Shown: piece after piece, positions 51,824 to 63,210 of the stretch
Layout: each line of letters begins with the position of its first letter
Numbering within the stretch: the stretch's first letter is position 1
Origin: Methylobacterium phyllostachyos
GTDB taxonomy: Bacteria > Pseudomonadota > Alphaproteobacteria > Rhizobiales > Beijerinckiaceae
Reading direction: 5' to 3'
Length of the DNA: 64,000 nucleotides
NCBI RefSeq assembly: GCF_900103445.1
Contig: NZ_FNHS01000002.1
Location: forward strand, 62,001 to 126,000
Made by a program: the position numbers and the translations under genes
The notes under the pieces: generated by a model
The model's database searches: none
Told to the model about the DNA's origin: nothing
The model's input: the letters and a program-made list of their open reading frames with translations, nothing else

Positions 51824-52684
51824 GTGAGCCGCTTCGGCATCACGTGGCGCGTCGCGGCCCTGTGCCTCGCTTTCGCGATTCTGGCACCGCCGCACTGGGT
51901 GGCGCTGCGCCTGCTTGGCCGCCGCGCGAGCCTGGCGCCGATCCTGTTCCACCGCGTCTTCCTGCGCCTCTTCGGGGTGCGGGTGACGCAGACCGGTACG
52001 GCACCTGCCCCCGGCGAGGCGGCCCTGGTCCTCGCCAACCACGTCTCGTGGCTCGACATCATCGCCATCGGCTCGCTGCGGCCGCTCTCCTTCGTGGCGA
52101 AATCCGAGATCGCCGGCTGGCCGCTCATCGGCGCCCTCGCGGGGCTTCAGCGGACGATCTACATCGATCGGCAACGGCGGGGAGCGACCGCCACGGTGAG
52201 TGCAGCGATGGGGCATCGCCTGGCCGAGGGCGAGCTCGTGGTGCTGTTCGCGGAAGGCACGACCGGCGACGGCGTCCGGCTGCTGCCGTTCCGGTCTTCC
52301 CTGGTCGGCGCTGCCCGGGCGGCCTTGCAGGCCGAGGCGGGTCGAGGCCGTGTACGCCTCCAGCCGCTTGCGATCGCGTATCCCCGGCGCAACGGCCTGC
52401 CGGTGACCCTGTCCGAAAGATCCGAGATCGCGTGGTACGGCGACATGGAGCTGGCGCCGCACCTCGCCGCCTTCGTGCAGGGCGGCCCCATCGACGTGCA
52501 TGTGGTCTGGGGCGCGCCGATCGCCTTCGAGGCGACCACCGACCGGAAGGCCGCCACGGCCGCCGCCGAGGCCGAGGTCCGCGCCGCGCTTCGGGGCGTC
52601 GGTGCCGGCGGCGACCGCGCGCCCGCCATCCATGCGAGCCCGGCGCGCCTCGACCTTCACGACCCAGAAGTCGCCGCGGTCTGA
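51824..52684 (+). CDS. plsC: 1-acyl-sn-glycerol-3-phosphate acyltransferase (PlsC family)
   Basis: A 286-residue membrane-bound acyltransferase in phospholipid synthesis, converting lysophosphatidate to phosphatidate. The catalytic HX4D motif is NHVSWLD, the glycerophosphate-binding motif FAEGTTGDG, and motif IV-like LQPLAIAYP follows. One N-terminal hydrophobic span. GTG start 4 bp after the rimI stop. An ornithine-lipid acyltransferase (OlsA type) cannot be excluded. Confidence 0.9.
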   Translation: MSRFGITWRVAALCLAFAILAPPHWVALRLLGRRASLAPILFHRVFLRLFGVRVTQTGTAPAPGEAALVLANHVSWLDIIAIGSLRPLSFVAKSEIAGWPLIGALAGLQRTIYIDRQRRGATATVSAAMGHRLAEGELVVLFAEGTTGDGVRLLPFRSSLVGAARAALQAEAGRGRVRLQPLAIAYPRRNGLPVTLSERSEIAWYGDMELAPHLAAFVQGGPIDVHVVWGAPIAFEATTDRKAATAAAEAEVRAALRGVGAGGDRAPAIHASPARLDLHDPEVAAV

Positions 52685-52842
52685 CCGCCCGGATTCTGCG
52701 ACACGCGCGATCGACCGGATCGCATGCAAGAACATCCGTAGAAATGGTCACTGGAATACATGATGCCGTGCATTGAGCGGGTCGAATCTCTCTGCTAGCT
52801 AGGCCGCAACCCGGAACAGTCGGGATAAGTGGAGGACGCCCG

Positions 52843-54579
<1,737 letters not shown>

Positions 54580-54604
54580 GGCGGATCCATCAGCCGAAGC
54601 CATT

Positions 54605-54630
54605 GACCGGCCGCCCTCGGGCGGCCGGTC
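54605..54630 (+). terminator. Terminator after lldP
   Basis: GACCGGCCGCCC (54605-54616) and GGGCGGCCGGTC (54619-54630) are perfect inverted copies, folding as a stem of about 10 bp with a small loop, followed by GCGTTTC. It begins 26 bp after the lldP stop. Confidence 0.65.
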
Positions 54631-54734
54631 GCGTTTCAGGCGCCGCGACGGCCCGCGCGATCCGTGCTACAGGCCGGATGCCGGGCCCCGCGGGGCCGGC
54701 GTGAAGCTCAAGTGGACGGTTCGGGACGGGCGCG

Positions 54735-56072
54735 TTGAAGAAGGCCTACGTCAAATCCTACGGATGCCAGATGAACGCCTACGACGCGGCCCGCATGGCC
54801 GACGTCCTGGGCGCCGAGGGCTACGCGCCGACCGATTCGGTCGAGGACGCGGACGTCGTCGTCCTCAACACCTGCCACATCCGCGAGAAGGCCGCCGAGA
54901 AGGTCTATTCGGAACTCGGCCGCCTGCGCGTGCTCAAGGGTGAGCGCAAGGCGCAGGGGCTCGACACGCGCATCGTCGTGGCGGGCTGCGTTGCCCAGGC
55001 CGAGGGCGCGGAGATCCAGGCGCGCCAGCCGGCCGTCGACGTGGTGGTCGGCCCGCAGAGCTACCACCGCTTGCCCGACCTGCTGGCCCGCTCCCGCGAG
55101 CGCCGCGTGGTCGACACCGAATTTCCGGTCGAGGACAAGTTCGACCACCTGCCCCGGCGGCGGACCCTCGGGGCCTCGGCCTTCCTGACCGTGCAGGAGG
55201 GCTGCGACAAGTTCTGCGCCTTCTGCGTGGTGCCCTATACCCGCGGCGCCGAGGTCTCGCGCCCCGTGGCGGCGGTCCTGGCCGAGGCCGAGAAGCTGGC
55301 CGAAGGCGGCGTCCGCGAGGTCACGCTGATCGGCCAGAACGTGAACGCCTATCACGGCGCGGGGGCGGACGGCGCGCCGGTCGGCCTCGCCGAGCTGGTG
55401 CGGACGATCGCAAAAATCCCCGGGATCGCGCGGATCCGCTACACCACGAGCCACCCGAACGATTTCGACGACGCGCTGATCCGGGCCCATGCCGAAGTGC
55501 CGGCCCTGATGCCCTACCTGCACCTGCCGGTGCAGTCGGGCTCGGACCGGATCCTCGCCGCGATGAACCGCAAGCACACCGGCGACCAGTACCGCCGCCT
55601 GATCGACCGGGTGCGCGCGGCCCGGCCCGACATCGCCCTCTCGTCCGACTTCATCGTCGGCTTTCCCGGGGAGACCGATGCGGATTTCGCCGAGACCCTG
55701 CGGCTCGTGCGCGATGTGGGCTTCGAGAGCGCCTTCTCGTTCAAGTACAGCCCCCGCCCCGGCACGCCGGCGGCCGACCGGGGCGATCAGGTGCCGGACA
55801 CCGTGATGGCGGCGCGGCTCGCGGAGTTGCAGGCCCTGCTCGACAGCCAGCGCCACGCCTATCAGCGGGCGGCCGAGGGCCGGGTGTTCGACGTGCTGGT
55901 GGAGAAGCCCGGCCGGCATCCCGGTCAGGTCGCGGGCAAGACGCCGCACCTCCTCGCAGTGCAGTTCGACGCGGCGCCCCACCATATCGGCACTGTCGTT
56001 CCGGTGCGGATCATCGAGGCGGGCGCCAACAGCCTGTTTGGGCAGCTCGTCTCGGAGGCCGTGGCGGCGTGA
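54735..56072 (+). CDS. miaB: tRNA-2-methylthio-N6-dimethylallyladenosine synthase MiaB
   Basis: A 445-residue radical-SAM methylthiotransferase for i6A37 of tRNA. The N-terminal UPF0004 domain has its three cluster cysteines in SYGCQMN, LNTCHIR and VAGCVAQ; the radical-SAM CxxxCxxC is [16 protein letters not shown] (about residues 155-162), and a C-terminal TRAM domain follows. Start TTG 54735 directly precedes [13 protein letters not shown]; no better ATG exists. First of the miaB-phoH-ybeY-corC-lnt run. Confidence 0.95.
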   Translation: MKKAYVKSYGCQMNAYDAARMADVLGAEGYAPTDSVEDADVVVLNTCHIREKAAEKVYSELGRLRVLKGERKAQGLDTRIVVAGCVAQAEGAEIQARQPAVDVVVGPQSYHRLPDLLARSRERRVVDTEFPVEDKFDHLPRRRTLGASAFLTVQEGCDKFCAFCVVPYTRGAEVSRPVAAVLAEAEKLAEGGVREVTLIGQNVNAYHGAGADGAPVGLAELVRTIAKIPGIARIRYTTSHPNDFDDALIRAHAEVPALMPYLHLPVQSGSDRILAAMNRKHTGDQYRRLIDRVRAARPDIALSSDFIVGFPGETDADFAETLRLVRDVGFESAFSFKYSPRPGTPAADRGDQVPDTVMAARLAELQALLDSQRHAYQRAAEGRVFDVLVEKPGRHPGQVAGKTPHLLAVQFDAAPHHIGTVVPVRIIEAGANSLFGQLVSEAVAA

Positions 56073-56094
56073 GGGGCATGACGAGGATGACGGC

Positions 56095-57198
56095 TTGAGC
56101 GCATCGGACGGGGCGGGCGCGCGCGGCGCCCTGAAGGGGCGCGGCCCGGTTCGCCCGGCTGGGCAGGACGAGGCGGTCGAGGTGCCGCTGACGTTCGACG
56201 ACAACCGCCTCGCGAGCCTTGTCTTCGGTCAGTACGACCAGAACGTCGCCCATATCGAGCGCCGTCTGGACGTCACCGCCACGGCGCTCGGCAACCATCT
56301 CGTCATCAAGGGCTCGCCCGACGCCGCCGAGAAGGCCCGGCGGGTGTTCCAGAAGCTCTACGCGCGGGTTCGCACCGGCGGCAGCACGCTGACGCTCGGC
56401 GATGTCGACGGGGCGATCCGCGAGGCCACTGCGCAGGCGACCCTGTTCCCGGCCGAGACGATCGCGGCCGAGGCCGACAAGCCGCATTTCGAGCAGATCG
56501 CCACCCGCAAGCGCGGGGCCGTGCGGGCGCGCAACCCGGCGCAGGACGAATACATCAAGCTCCTGCGCACCAACGAGCTGGTCTTCGCCGAGGGGCCGGC
56601 CGGCACCGGCAAGACCTGGCTCGCGGTCGGCCACGCGGTCTCGCTGCTGGAGCAGGGCCATGCCGAGCGGCTGATCCTGTCGCGCCCCGCCGTCGAGGCC
56701 GGCGAGCGCCTGGGCTTCCTGCCGGGTGATATGCGCGAGAAGGTCGATCCCTATCTGCGCCCGATCTACGATGCCCTCTACGACTTCATGGAGGCCCGTC
56801 ACGTCGACCGGGGCCTTCAGACCGGCCAGATCGAGATCGCGCCGCTGGCCTTCATGCGCGGGCGGACGCTCACCAACGCCGTGGTGCTGCTCGACGAGGC
56901 GCAGAACACGACCTCCATGCAGATGAAGATGTTCCTCACGCGGCTCGGCGAGGGTTCGCGCATGATCATCACGGGCGATCCCAGCCAGATCGACCTGCCG
57001 CCGGGCCAGAAGTCCGGCCTCGTCGAGGCGGTGCGCGTGCTGGACGGCGTCGAGGGGATCGGCCACGTGCGGTTCAAGGACATCGATGTCGTCCGCCACG
57101 ACCTCGTGCGCCGGATCGTCACCGCCTACGAGTCGGCCGCTCACGGTGCGGACGAGGCCGAGCGCAATCCGAATCCCCGGCGCCGGCCGCTGGCGTGA
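56095..57198 (+). CDS. phoH: PhoH family ATPase
   Basis: A 367-residue PhoH-like protein linked to RNA metabolism and, with YbeY, to rRNA processing. An N-terminal KH-like part (residues 25-100) precedes the P-loop FAEGPAGTGKTWLAVG (about residue 165) and Walker B VVLLDEAQN. RMIITGDPSQIDLP is the family's C-terminal motif. TTG 56095 has AGGA about nine bases upstream; other upstream in-frame starts are shadows of the end of miaB. It overlaps ybeY by 4 bp. Confidence 0.92.
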   Translation: MSASDGAGARGALKGRGPVRPAGQDEAVEVPLTFDDNRLASLVFGQYDQNVAHIERRLDVTATALGNHLVIKGSPDAAEKARRVFQKLYARVRTGGSTLTLGDVDGAIREATAQATLFPAETIAAEADKPHFEQIATRKRGAVRARNPAQDEYIKLLRTNELVFAEGPAGTGKTWLAVGHAVSLLEQGHAERLILSRPAVEAGERLGFLPGDMREKVDPYLRPIYDALYDFMEARHVDRGLQTGQIEIAPLAFMRGRTLTNAVVLLDEAQNTTSMQMKMFLTRLGEGSRMIITGDPSQIDLPPGQKSGLVEAVRVLDGVEGIGHVRFKDIDVVRHDLVRRIVTAYESAAHGADEAERNPNPRRRPLA

Positions 57199-57680
57199 GC
57201 ATGCCGCACGACATCGACCTCGCCGTCGAGGATGAGCGCTGGGAGACCGCGATTCCCGGCCTCGAAGCCCTCGTGATCCGCGCCGTCGAGGCGGGGCTCG
57301 CCATGGCCCCCGAGATGCCGGATGGCCCCGTCGAGGTCAGCGTCCTGCTGACCGACGACGCCGCCGTTCAGGAGCTGAACAAGACGTGGCGTGGCAAGGA
57401 CAAGCCCACCAACGTCCTGTCGTTCCCGGCCGCGCCGCAGCCGCGGCATGCGCAGGTCGCGACGCCGCTGGGTGACGTGGTCCTTGCGTACGAGACCCTG
57501 GTGCGCGAGAGTGCGGAGCAGTCGAAGCCGCTCCAGAATCACCTCGCCCACCTCCTCGTCCATGGCACCCTGCATTGTCTCGGTCAGGACCACGAGATCG
57601 GCGAGGCCGAGGCTGATGCCATGGAAGCCCTCGAAGTCGCGGCCCTCGCGACCCTTGGCATCCCGGATCCCTATGCCTGA
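57195..57680 (+). CDS. ybeY: Endoribonuclease YbeY (rRNA maturation)
   Basis: A 161-residue metal-dependent RNase that matures the 16S rRNA 3' end and takes part in ribosome quality control. The zinc site is HLLVHGTLHCLGQDHEIG (three histidines), preceded by KDKPTNVLSFP. The GTG start at 57195 overlaps the phoH stop. Order phoH-ybeY-corC is conserved in many proteobacteria. Confidence 0.95.
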   Translation: MSMPHDIDLAVEDERWETAIPGLEALVIRAVEAGLAMAPEMPDGPVEVSVLLTDDAAVQELNKTWRGKDKPTNVLSFPAAPQPRHAQVATPLGDVVLAYETLVRESAEQSKPLQNHLAHLLVHGTLHCLGQDHEIGEAEADAMEALEVAALATLGIPDPYA

Positions 57681-57716
57681 GCGCGCGACGCCCGAGCGAC
57701 CCCAGACCCGAGAGAC

Positions 57717-58853
57717 ATGAGCAACGATCGAAGTCGCGGCGCGGCCCTGGCCGCGCCCAGTTCCACCGAGGGTGAATCCCAGCATCGGGAGCCCTGGTAC
57801 GACCGCCTGCTTCAGGCGCTCCACCTCAAGCCGCGCGATTCGCTGCGCGAGGGCCTCGAGGAGGCGCTGGCCGAGCCGGATGCCGGCGAGAGCGGATTAT
57901 CCCCGCTCGAGCGCGTGATGCTCAAGAACGTGCTGGGCCTGCACAAGGTGCGGGTGGACGACGTGATGATCCCCCGGGCCGACATCGTGGCCGTCTCCGA
58001 TGAGACCAACCTGGGCGACCTGCTCAAGCTGTTCCGCACCGCGGGCCATTCCCGCCTGCCGGTCTACGGCGAGACGCTCGACGATCCCCGCGGCATGGTC
58101 CACATCCGCGATCTCGTGGACCATATTGCCGCTAAGGCCGAGCCGACCCGGCGCAGCGTCCCGGCGGCCAAGCTCGCGGAGCCCGCTGCCGATGGGACGG
58201 CCGATGGCGTGGCCGCGCCGCGGGTCCGGCGCCCGGCACCGCGGCTTCCGCGTAGCCTCGACCTCGGGAAGGTCGATCTGACCACGACCCTGGCGGCGGC
58301 GCGTATCCAGCGCCCAGTCCTGTTCGTTCCGCCCTCCATGCCGGCGATCGACCTGCTGGTGCGGATGCAGGCGACCCGCACCCACATGGCGCTGGTGATC
58401 GACGAGTATGGCGGCACCGATGGGCTGATCTCCATCGAGGATCTGATCGAAGTCGTGGTCGGCGACATCGAGGACGAGCACGATGTCGCGGAGGCCAGTT
58501 ACGTCCAGAGGGTCGATGGCGAGGGCGAGGTGTTCGTGGCCGACGCGCGCACGCCGCTGGCCGAGGTGTCTGAGGCGACCGGCGTCGATCTGGCGGCGGC
58601 GGTCGGCGAGATGGCCGAGGAGATCGACACGCTGGGCGGCATGATCGTGACCCTGGCGGGCCGCGTCCCGTCGCGTGGCGAGCTGATCGCCGGGCCCGGC
58701 GACCTCGAATTCGAAGTGCTCGACGCGGATCCCCGCCGCCTGAAGCGGCTGCGCTTCCACAAGGGTGCGGCGCGGATCAGCAGCGTCGTGCCGCTCGCCC
58801 TGCCCCCGCCCGCGAACCCCAATCCACCGGCTGCCGAGACGTCCCACCCGTGA
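57717..58853 (+). CDS. CorC/HlyC family protein with CBS domains
   Basis: A 378-residue cytosolic protein. VDDVMIPRADIVAVSDETNL begins the first CBS repeat (about residue 80) and MALVIDEYGGTDGLISIEDL ends the second; the CorC_HlyC domain is at the C-terminus (AEVSEATGVDL, DTLGGMIVTLAGRVP). A long Ala/Pro-rich insert (about 145-185) separates the two CBS repeats. No DUF21 membrane domain, so it is the soluble YbeX/CorC type, linked to magnesium or ribosome biology. Confidence 0.9.
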   Translation: MSNDRSRGAALAAPSSTEGESQHREPWYDRLLQALHLKPRDSLREGLEEALAEPDAGESGLSPLERVMLKNVLGLHKVRVDDVMIPRADIVAVSDETNLGDLLKLFRTAGHSRLPVYGETLDDPRGMVHIRDLVDHIAAKAEPTRRSVPAAKLAEPAADGTADGVAAPRVRRPAPRLPRSLDLGKVDLTTTLAAARIQRPVLFVPPSMPAIDLLVRMQATRTHMALVIDEYGGTDGLISIEDLIEVVVGDIEDEHDVAEASYVQRVDGEGEVFVADARTPLAEVSEATGVDLAAAVGEMAEEIDTLGGMIVTLAGRVPSRGELIAGPGDLEFEVLDADPRRLKRLRFHKGAARISSVVPLALPPPANPNPPAAETSHP

Positions 58854-58872
58854 CGGTCCCGGCGTGACGGGC

Positions 58873-60534
58873 ATGGTGGAGGGGTACGCCCGGGCTTCCG
58901 CGGCGCCGGGTGCGCCGATGCTTGGCCGGGCGCCAAGTTTCGTACGGGGCATTGCGGGCCTGACCGGCTGGCGCCGCCTCGGCCTGGCGTGGCTCGCGGG
59001 GGCGCTCGGCGCCCTGGCGATGCCGCCCTACGGCATCCTGCCGGCCCTGATCGTCTCCCTGACCGTCGCGGTCTGGCTCATGGACGGCGCGGCCGCGGAC
59101 CGCCCTGCCCTGCGGCGGCTCTGGCCGTGCTTCCTGATCGGCTGGGCCTGGGGCTTCGGCTATCTCACGGCCGGCCTGTGGTGGCTGGGTCAGGCCTTCC
59201 TGGTCGAGGCCGACGAATTCCTCTGGGCGCTGCCCCTCGGCGTGATCGGCCTGCCCTTCGGGCTCGGCCTGTTCTACGGGGCGGGTTTCGGGGCCGCTGG
59301 CCTGCTCTGGCGCCGCGGACCGGCGCGGATCGCCGCCCTCGCCGTCGGGGTCGGGGCCGCGGAGTGGTTGCGCGGCCACCTGTTCACGGGCTTCCCGTGG
59401 AACACCCTCGGCATGGCGCTGGCCCAGAACCTCTGGCTGGTGCAATGGGCGGCCGAGATCGGCCTCTACGGCCTCACTGTGCTGGCGATCCTGATCTGCG
59501 CAGCCCCCGCGACGCTCGCCACCGGATCGCACCCGCGCAGCCGGTTCGGGCCGAGCGCGGCCGCCGCGATCGTCCTCGCCGGCATGGCCCTGTTCGGCGC
59601 CGAGCGCCTGGGACCGCCCGATCCCGTGGTGGCGGGCGTGCGCCTGCGCCTCGTCCAGCCGAACCTGCCGCAGGACGCCAAGTTCAGGCCCGAGAACCGC
59701 GCCGACATCGTCGACCGCTACATCGAGCTGAGCCAGCGCCCGGTCGAGGCCGGCGACCCTGAGCCGACCCATATCGTCTGGCCGGAATCGGCCTTCCCGT
59801 TCCTGATCCAGCGCGATCCCGATGCGCTGGCCAAGGTGGCGGCCGGTCTCAAGCCCGGGCAGCACCTCGTCACCGGCGCGGCCCGGGCCGAGGAGCCGCT
59901 GCCGGGCGAGCGCCTGCGCTACTTCAACGCCATCCTGGTGATCGGGCCGGACGGCGTGATTTCCGACAGCTACGACAAGGTCCACCTCGTCCCGTTCGGC
60001 GAGTACCTGCCCGGGCCCCTCGACGCCGCCCTGCGGGCGCTGGGCCTGCGCCAGTTCGTGGCGGTGCCCGGCGGCTTCTCGGCGGGTACGCTGGCGGCGC
60101 AGAGAATCCTGGCGGTGCCCGGCCTTCCGCCGGTGGCGGCGACGATCTGCTACGAGGCGATCTTTCCGGGTGCGATCCTGCCGGCGGGTCATGCCGCGCC
60201 GTCGGCCCGCCCTGCCGGGCTGATCCTGAACGTCACCAACGACGCGTGGTTCGGCGACACGCCGGGGCCGCGCCAGCACCTCGCCCAGGCGCGCCTGCGC
60301 GCCGTCGAGGAGGGGCTGCCAATGGTGCGCGACGCCAATACCGGCATCTCCGCGGTGATCGACCCGCACGGTCGCATCGTCGCGCAGACCCCCCTCGACA
60401 AGGAAACGTGGCTCGATGCCGACCTGCCGGCGCGCATCGTCGGCGGGACCCTCTATGGCCGGTTCGGCGATGGGGCCTTCGTGCTGATGCTGGCAGCTTG
60501 CCTCATCGGTGCCGTGACCGGACGGCGGATATGA
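58873..60534 (+). CDS. lnt: Apolipoprotein N-acyltransferase
   Basis: Completes lipoprotein maturation by N-acylating the lipobox cysteine in the inner membrane. About 553 residues: six N-terminal spans (residues 35-230, with LFTGFPWNTLGMALAQ), then a periplasmic nitrilase-like domain with the catalytic Glu in WPESAFPF, Lys in YDKVHLVPFGEYLP and Cys in ATICYEAIFPG, and a last span. The start is uncertain: ATG 58873 or GTG 58864. The MFS gene follows in an ATGA overlap. Confidence 0.94.
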   Translation: MVEGYARASAAPGAPMLGRAPSFVRGIAGLTGWRRLGLAWLAGALGALAMPPYGILPALIVSLTVAVWLMDGAAADRPALRRLWPCFLIGWAWGFGYLTAGLWWLGQAFLVEADEFLWALPLGVIGLPFGLGLFYGAGFGAAGLLWRRGPARIAALAVGVGAAEWLRGHLFTGFPWNTLGMALAQNLWLVQWAAEIGLYGLTVLAILICAAPATLATGSHPRSRFGPSAAAAIVLAGMALFGAERLGPPDPVVAGVRLRLVQPNLPQDAKFRPENRADIVDRYIELSQRPVEAGDPEPTHIVWPESAFPFLIQRDPDALAKVAAGLKPGQHLVTGAARAEEPLPGERLRYFNAILVIGPDGVISDSYDKVHLVPFGEYLPGPLDAALRALGLRQFVAVPGGFSAGTLAAQRILAVPGLPPVAATICYEAIFPGAILPAGHAAPSARPAGLILNVTNDAWFGDTPGPRQHLAQARLRAVEEGLPMVRDANTGISAVIDPHGRIVAQTPLDKETWLDADLPARIVGGTLYGRFGDGAFVLMLAACLIGAVTGRRI

Positions 60535-61775
60535 GCGTGGAACCCGCCGGATCGCGCCGGATCCTCCTCGCCCTCGCGCTGATGCTGGTCGCGTTCAACC
60601 TGCGGCCAGCGTTGAGCACGGTCGGCCCCCTTCTGGCGACGATCCGGGACGAGACCGGCCTCGGCGCGGGCGGGGCCGCGATCCTCACGACCCTGCCGGT
60701 CCTGTGCCTCGGCATCGCCTGCGCCCTGGCGGCCCCTTTGATCCGGCGGATCGGGGCCGATCTCGCGGTGCTCGCGGGCACCACCATCCTGGCGGCCGGG
60801 CTGGCGCTGCGTGGCCTCGGGGGCTTGGTCCCACTCTTTGCCGGGACGGCGCTCGCCGCCATCGGCATCGGCCTCGACAACGTGCTGCTGCCCGCCCTGG
60901 TCAAGCGCGACTTCGCCGGCAGCGGCGGCCTGATGACCGGGCTCTACACCATGACACTCTGCCTCGGGGCCGCGGCGGGGGCGGGTGCATCGGTGCCGGT
61001 CGAGCACGTCCTCGGGGGCGGATGGCCGTCCGCCCTGGCGATCTGGGCGCTGCCTGCGCTCGTCGCCGGCCTCGTCTGGATCCCGTTCGCCCGTCGGCCG
61101 AGCCCGCGGTCGGCGCCCTCGGCCGGGCGGCTGCTGCGCAACCCCCTCGCGTGGTGGGTGACGGGCTTCATGGGCCTGCAATCCTCCCTCGCCTACATCC
61201 TGTTCGGCTGGTTGCCGCTGCTGCTGCAGGGGCGTGGTCTGTCGCCGCTGGATGCCGGCCTGTTCGCCTCGCTGACGACCCTGGTCCAGGCGCCCGGAGC
61301 CCTGATCACCGCCACGCTGGCCGCCCGCGCCCGCGACCAGCGCGCCTGGATCGTCGTGATCCCAGGCCTGACCGCAGCCGCCTTCCTGGTGCTGGCCTTC
61401 GGGGCCGACTCCCTGCGCGTCCCGGCCGCCTGCGTGTTGGGATTCGGGATCGGCGGCTGTTTCGGCCTCGGGCTCACCCTGATCGTGCTCCGCGCGGCGG
61501 ATGCGGCGAGCGCTGCCGGCCTGTCCGCCATGGCGCAGGGCATCGGCTATGCAGGCGCGTGCCTCGGCCCGCTGGTATTCGGGCTCGCCCATGAGGCCAC
61601 CGGAGGATGGGGTATTCCCGGCACCCTGTTCGCAGGCATCGCCGCCGCCGCGATCCTGATCGGCCTCGCGGCGGGCCGCGACCGGAAGGTCAGCGCGGCG
61701 GAACCGGAGACCCGCGGCCCGGTCGCTCAGCCCTTGAGCGCGCTCCAGCCCTCGAACCCGGCCAGCGGTTCCTGA
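60531..61775 (+). CDS. MFS transporter, CynX/NimT type
   Basis: A 414-residue, 12-span carrier. AFNLRPALSTVGPLLATIRDE at helix 1 and the loop before GIGLDNVLLPALVKRDF are typical of the cyanate/2-nitroimidazole transporter (CynX/NimT) group. The substrate is not predictable. Its ATG overlaps the lnt stop, an unusual tail to the lnt operon, and its last 49 bp overlap the convergent cupin gene. Confidence 0.87.
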   Translation: MSVEPAGSRRILLALALMLVAFNLRPALSTVGPLLATIRDETGLGAGGAAILTTLPVLCLGIACALAAPLIRRIGADLAVLAGTTILAAGLALRGLGGLVPLFAGTALAAIGIGLDNVLLPALVKRDFAGSGGLMTGLYTMTLCLGAAAGAGASVPVEHVLGGGWPSALAIWALPALVAGLVWIPFARRPSPRSAPSAGRLLRNPLAWWVTGFMGLQSSLAYILFGWLPLLLQGRGLSPLDAGLFASLTTLVQAPGALITATLAARARDQRAWIVVIPGLTAAAFLVLAFGADSLRVPAACVLGFGIGGCFGLGLTLIVLRAADAASAAGLSAMAQGIGYAGACLGPLVFGLAHEATGGWGIPGTLFAGIAAAAILIGLAAGRDRKVSAAEPETRGPVAQPLSALQPSNPASGS

Positions 61776-62203
61776 TCGTAGCGCAGCATCAGCTCTTCCA
61801 ACGCCTCGGCATCCGAAAGGCGTTCGGACTTGGCGAGGTCGGCCAAGCCCTCGAAGAAACCCTCGCGGGCGAGCGCCGGTGTGAAGCTCAGGGTGAGCCG
61901 GACCGGCTGGTCGCTGCGGTTGGCGAAGGCGTGCGGTGTGCCCGGCCGGACCAGCGCGAAGTCACCGGGTCCCAGATCGAGATCCGCCCCGTCCAGGTGC
62001 AGGGCGAGGGTGCCCGCCTCCACCGCGAAGGTCTCAGTCAGCCGTGCGTGCCGGTGCAGCCCGGCGCCCGGCGTGCGGGGGTCCAATTCCAGCCGATAGA
62101 TCCCGAGGACGTCCGCCGTCGCATCGCTGCGTGCAAGGTAGGTGACGCGTACCCCGCCGAACACCACGTCGGGTTTCGCGTCCTGATGGATTAGCGCTGC
62201 CAT
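61727..62203 (-). CDS. Cupin domain protein
   Basis: A 158-residue small cupin. Motif 1 is GAGLHRHARLTETFAVEAG (the metal-binding histidines and Glu) and motif 2 is GDFALVRPGTPHAFANRSD; both metal-ligand sets are complete, so it is a metal-binding cupin. ATG 62203 is preferred over 62251. Its 3' end overlaps the MFS gene end. Substrate unknown; enzymes and sensors both occur in this family. Confidence 0.85.
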   Translation of the reverse strand: MAALIHQDAKPDVVFGGVRVTYLARSDATADVLGIYRLELDPRTPGAGLHRHARLTETFAVEAGTLALHLDGADLDLGPGDFALVRPGTPHAFANRSDQPVRLTLSFTPALAREGFFEGLADLAKSERLSDAEALEELMLRYDQEPLAGFEGWSALKG

Positions 62204-62571
62204 CGCATCCTCCCCATGCTCGAGACTCAAGCCTGCCGAGACCCGCATCATGCGAGCACAGGCTGGCCGTCACGATGCTCCGAGAAACTTAGGCGCAGAA
62301 ATCTCGCGTTGTAATTGTCGGCAAGACAATAAACCGTTATGGTCGTTTCCGGGTTCAATATACTGATCGAAAGATCAAGCGCTGAAGCTCGGCCTACATC
62401 GGGCGAGTCTGTTCATTCGCTGTTTCTTCGAAGGTTGGCATTCTGCAGCTGCATGACTGCTGGTGTCTTGCGCCTGGGACGCCCTTGACTGAACGCACGA
62501 CGCACGCACGTTAACGCGGATTCCTCTAGCAAGCGCCGGCCGCTGGGCGGCATCCGCGTCGGGTGATCAGC
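62204..62571. other. AT-rich intergenic region between cupin and BA14K-type genes
   Basis: No gene seen. From about 62290 to 62420 the sequence is much more AT-rich than the rest. ATTGTC (62314-62319) and GACAAT (62325-62330) form a perfect inverted repeat with a 5-bp spacer, about 110 bp upstream of the cupin start, and may be a promoter operator. The plus-strand secreted-protein promoter should also lie here. Confidence 0.5.
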
Positions 62572-63096
62572 ATGGCACGCATCGATAGGTCAGGACGTCA
62601 ACTTGTCTCCGCCGCGTTGGTGGCGCTCGGTCTGGGCACGATGGGGGCAGAGGCGCGCGGGTTCGGTGGCGGCTTCCACGCGGGCGCGGTGGGGCCGCGG
62701 GTCGGGGCCTGGGGGCGGCCGCTCGGACCCGTCCGGCCCGGCATCGCACCCGGCGGGGGCTTCGCCCGCCCCGGCTTTTTCGGACGGCCTCCCTACGCCC
62801 ATCATCATCACTGGCACCGTGGCTATTGGAGCTACGGCTACGGATTGGGCGGTTTCGGGCTGGGCCTGGGCCTCGGCGGCCTGTTCGGGGCCTATGGCGA
62901 TCCCTGGTATGACGCCGATTACGTCTACATGCCACCGATCTACGTGGCGCCGGTAGAGGTCCCCGTCGAGACGCAGACGGAGGTGGTGACGGACGATCCG
63001 GCCGCCATCGCGGCCTGTGCGCGGCGCTTCAGGACCTACGATCCGCGGACGCAGACCTACATCGGCAAGGGTTACGTGCGGCGCCACTGTCCCTGA
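62572..63096 (+). CDS. BA14K-like secreted protein, Gly/His/Tyr-rich
   Basis: A 174-residue exported protein from ATG 62572 (an in-frame GTG lies at 62563). Signal peptide about residues 1-26 (LVSAALVALGLGTMGAEA), then a Gly/Pro/His/Tyr-rich stretch (HHHHWHRGYWSYGYG, GLGGFGLGLGLGG), and a C-terminal ACARRFRTYDPRTQTYIGKG module ending RRHC that resembles BA14K, a family of lectin-like immunoreactive proteins in Rhizobiales. A surface or periplasmic role is expected. Confidence 0.72.
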   Translation: MARIDRSGRQLVSAALVALGLGTMGAEARGFGGGFHAGAVGPRVGAWGRPLGPVRPGIAPGGGFARPGFFGRPPYAHHHHWHRGYWSYGYGLGGFGLGLGLGGLFGAYGDPWYDADYVYMPPIYVAPVEVPVETQTEVVTDDPAAIAACARRFRTYDPRTQTYIGKGYVRRHCP

Positions 63097-63155
63097 GGCG
63101 GCGCGCGCGTGGGCTTGCCCTCGCCCGACGGTTCATCGCTGCCTCGCCCAGCAAA

Positions 63156-63187
63156 AAGGCCCCGCGAGCGGGTGCTCGCGGGGCCTT
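63156..63187 (-). terminator. Terminator of the catalase gene
   Basis: AAGGCCCCGCGAGC (63156-63169) and GCTCGCGGGGCCTT (63174-63187) form a perfect 14-bp stem with a 4-nt loop; read on the minus strand it is followed by a five-T run, 24 bp beyond the catalase stop at 63211. It lies about 60 bp past the end of the convergent BA14K-type gene and may serve both. Confidence 0.85.
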
Positions 63188-63210
63188 CCGTCGTCAGGTG
63201 TTGAGGGGAC

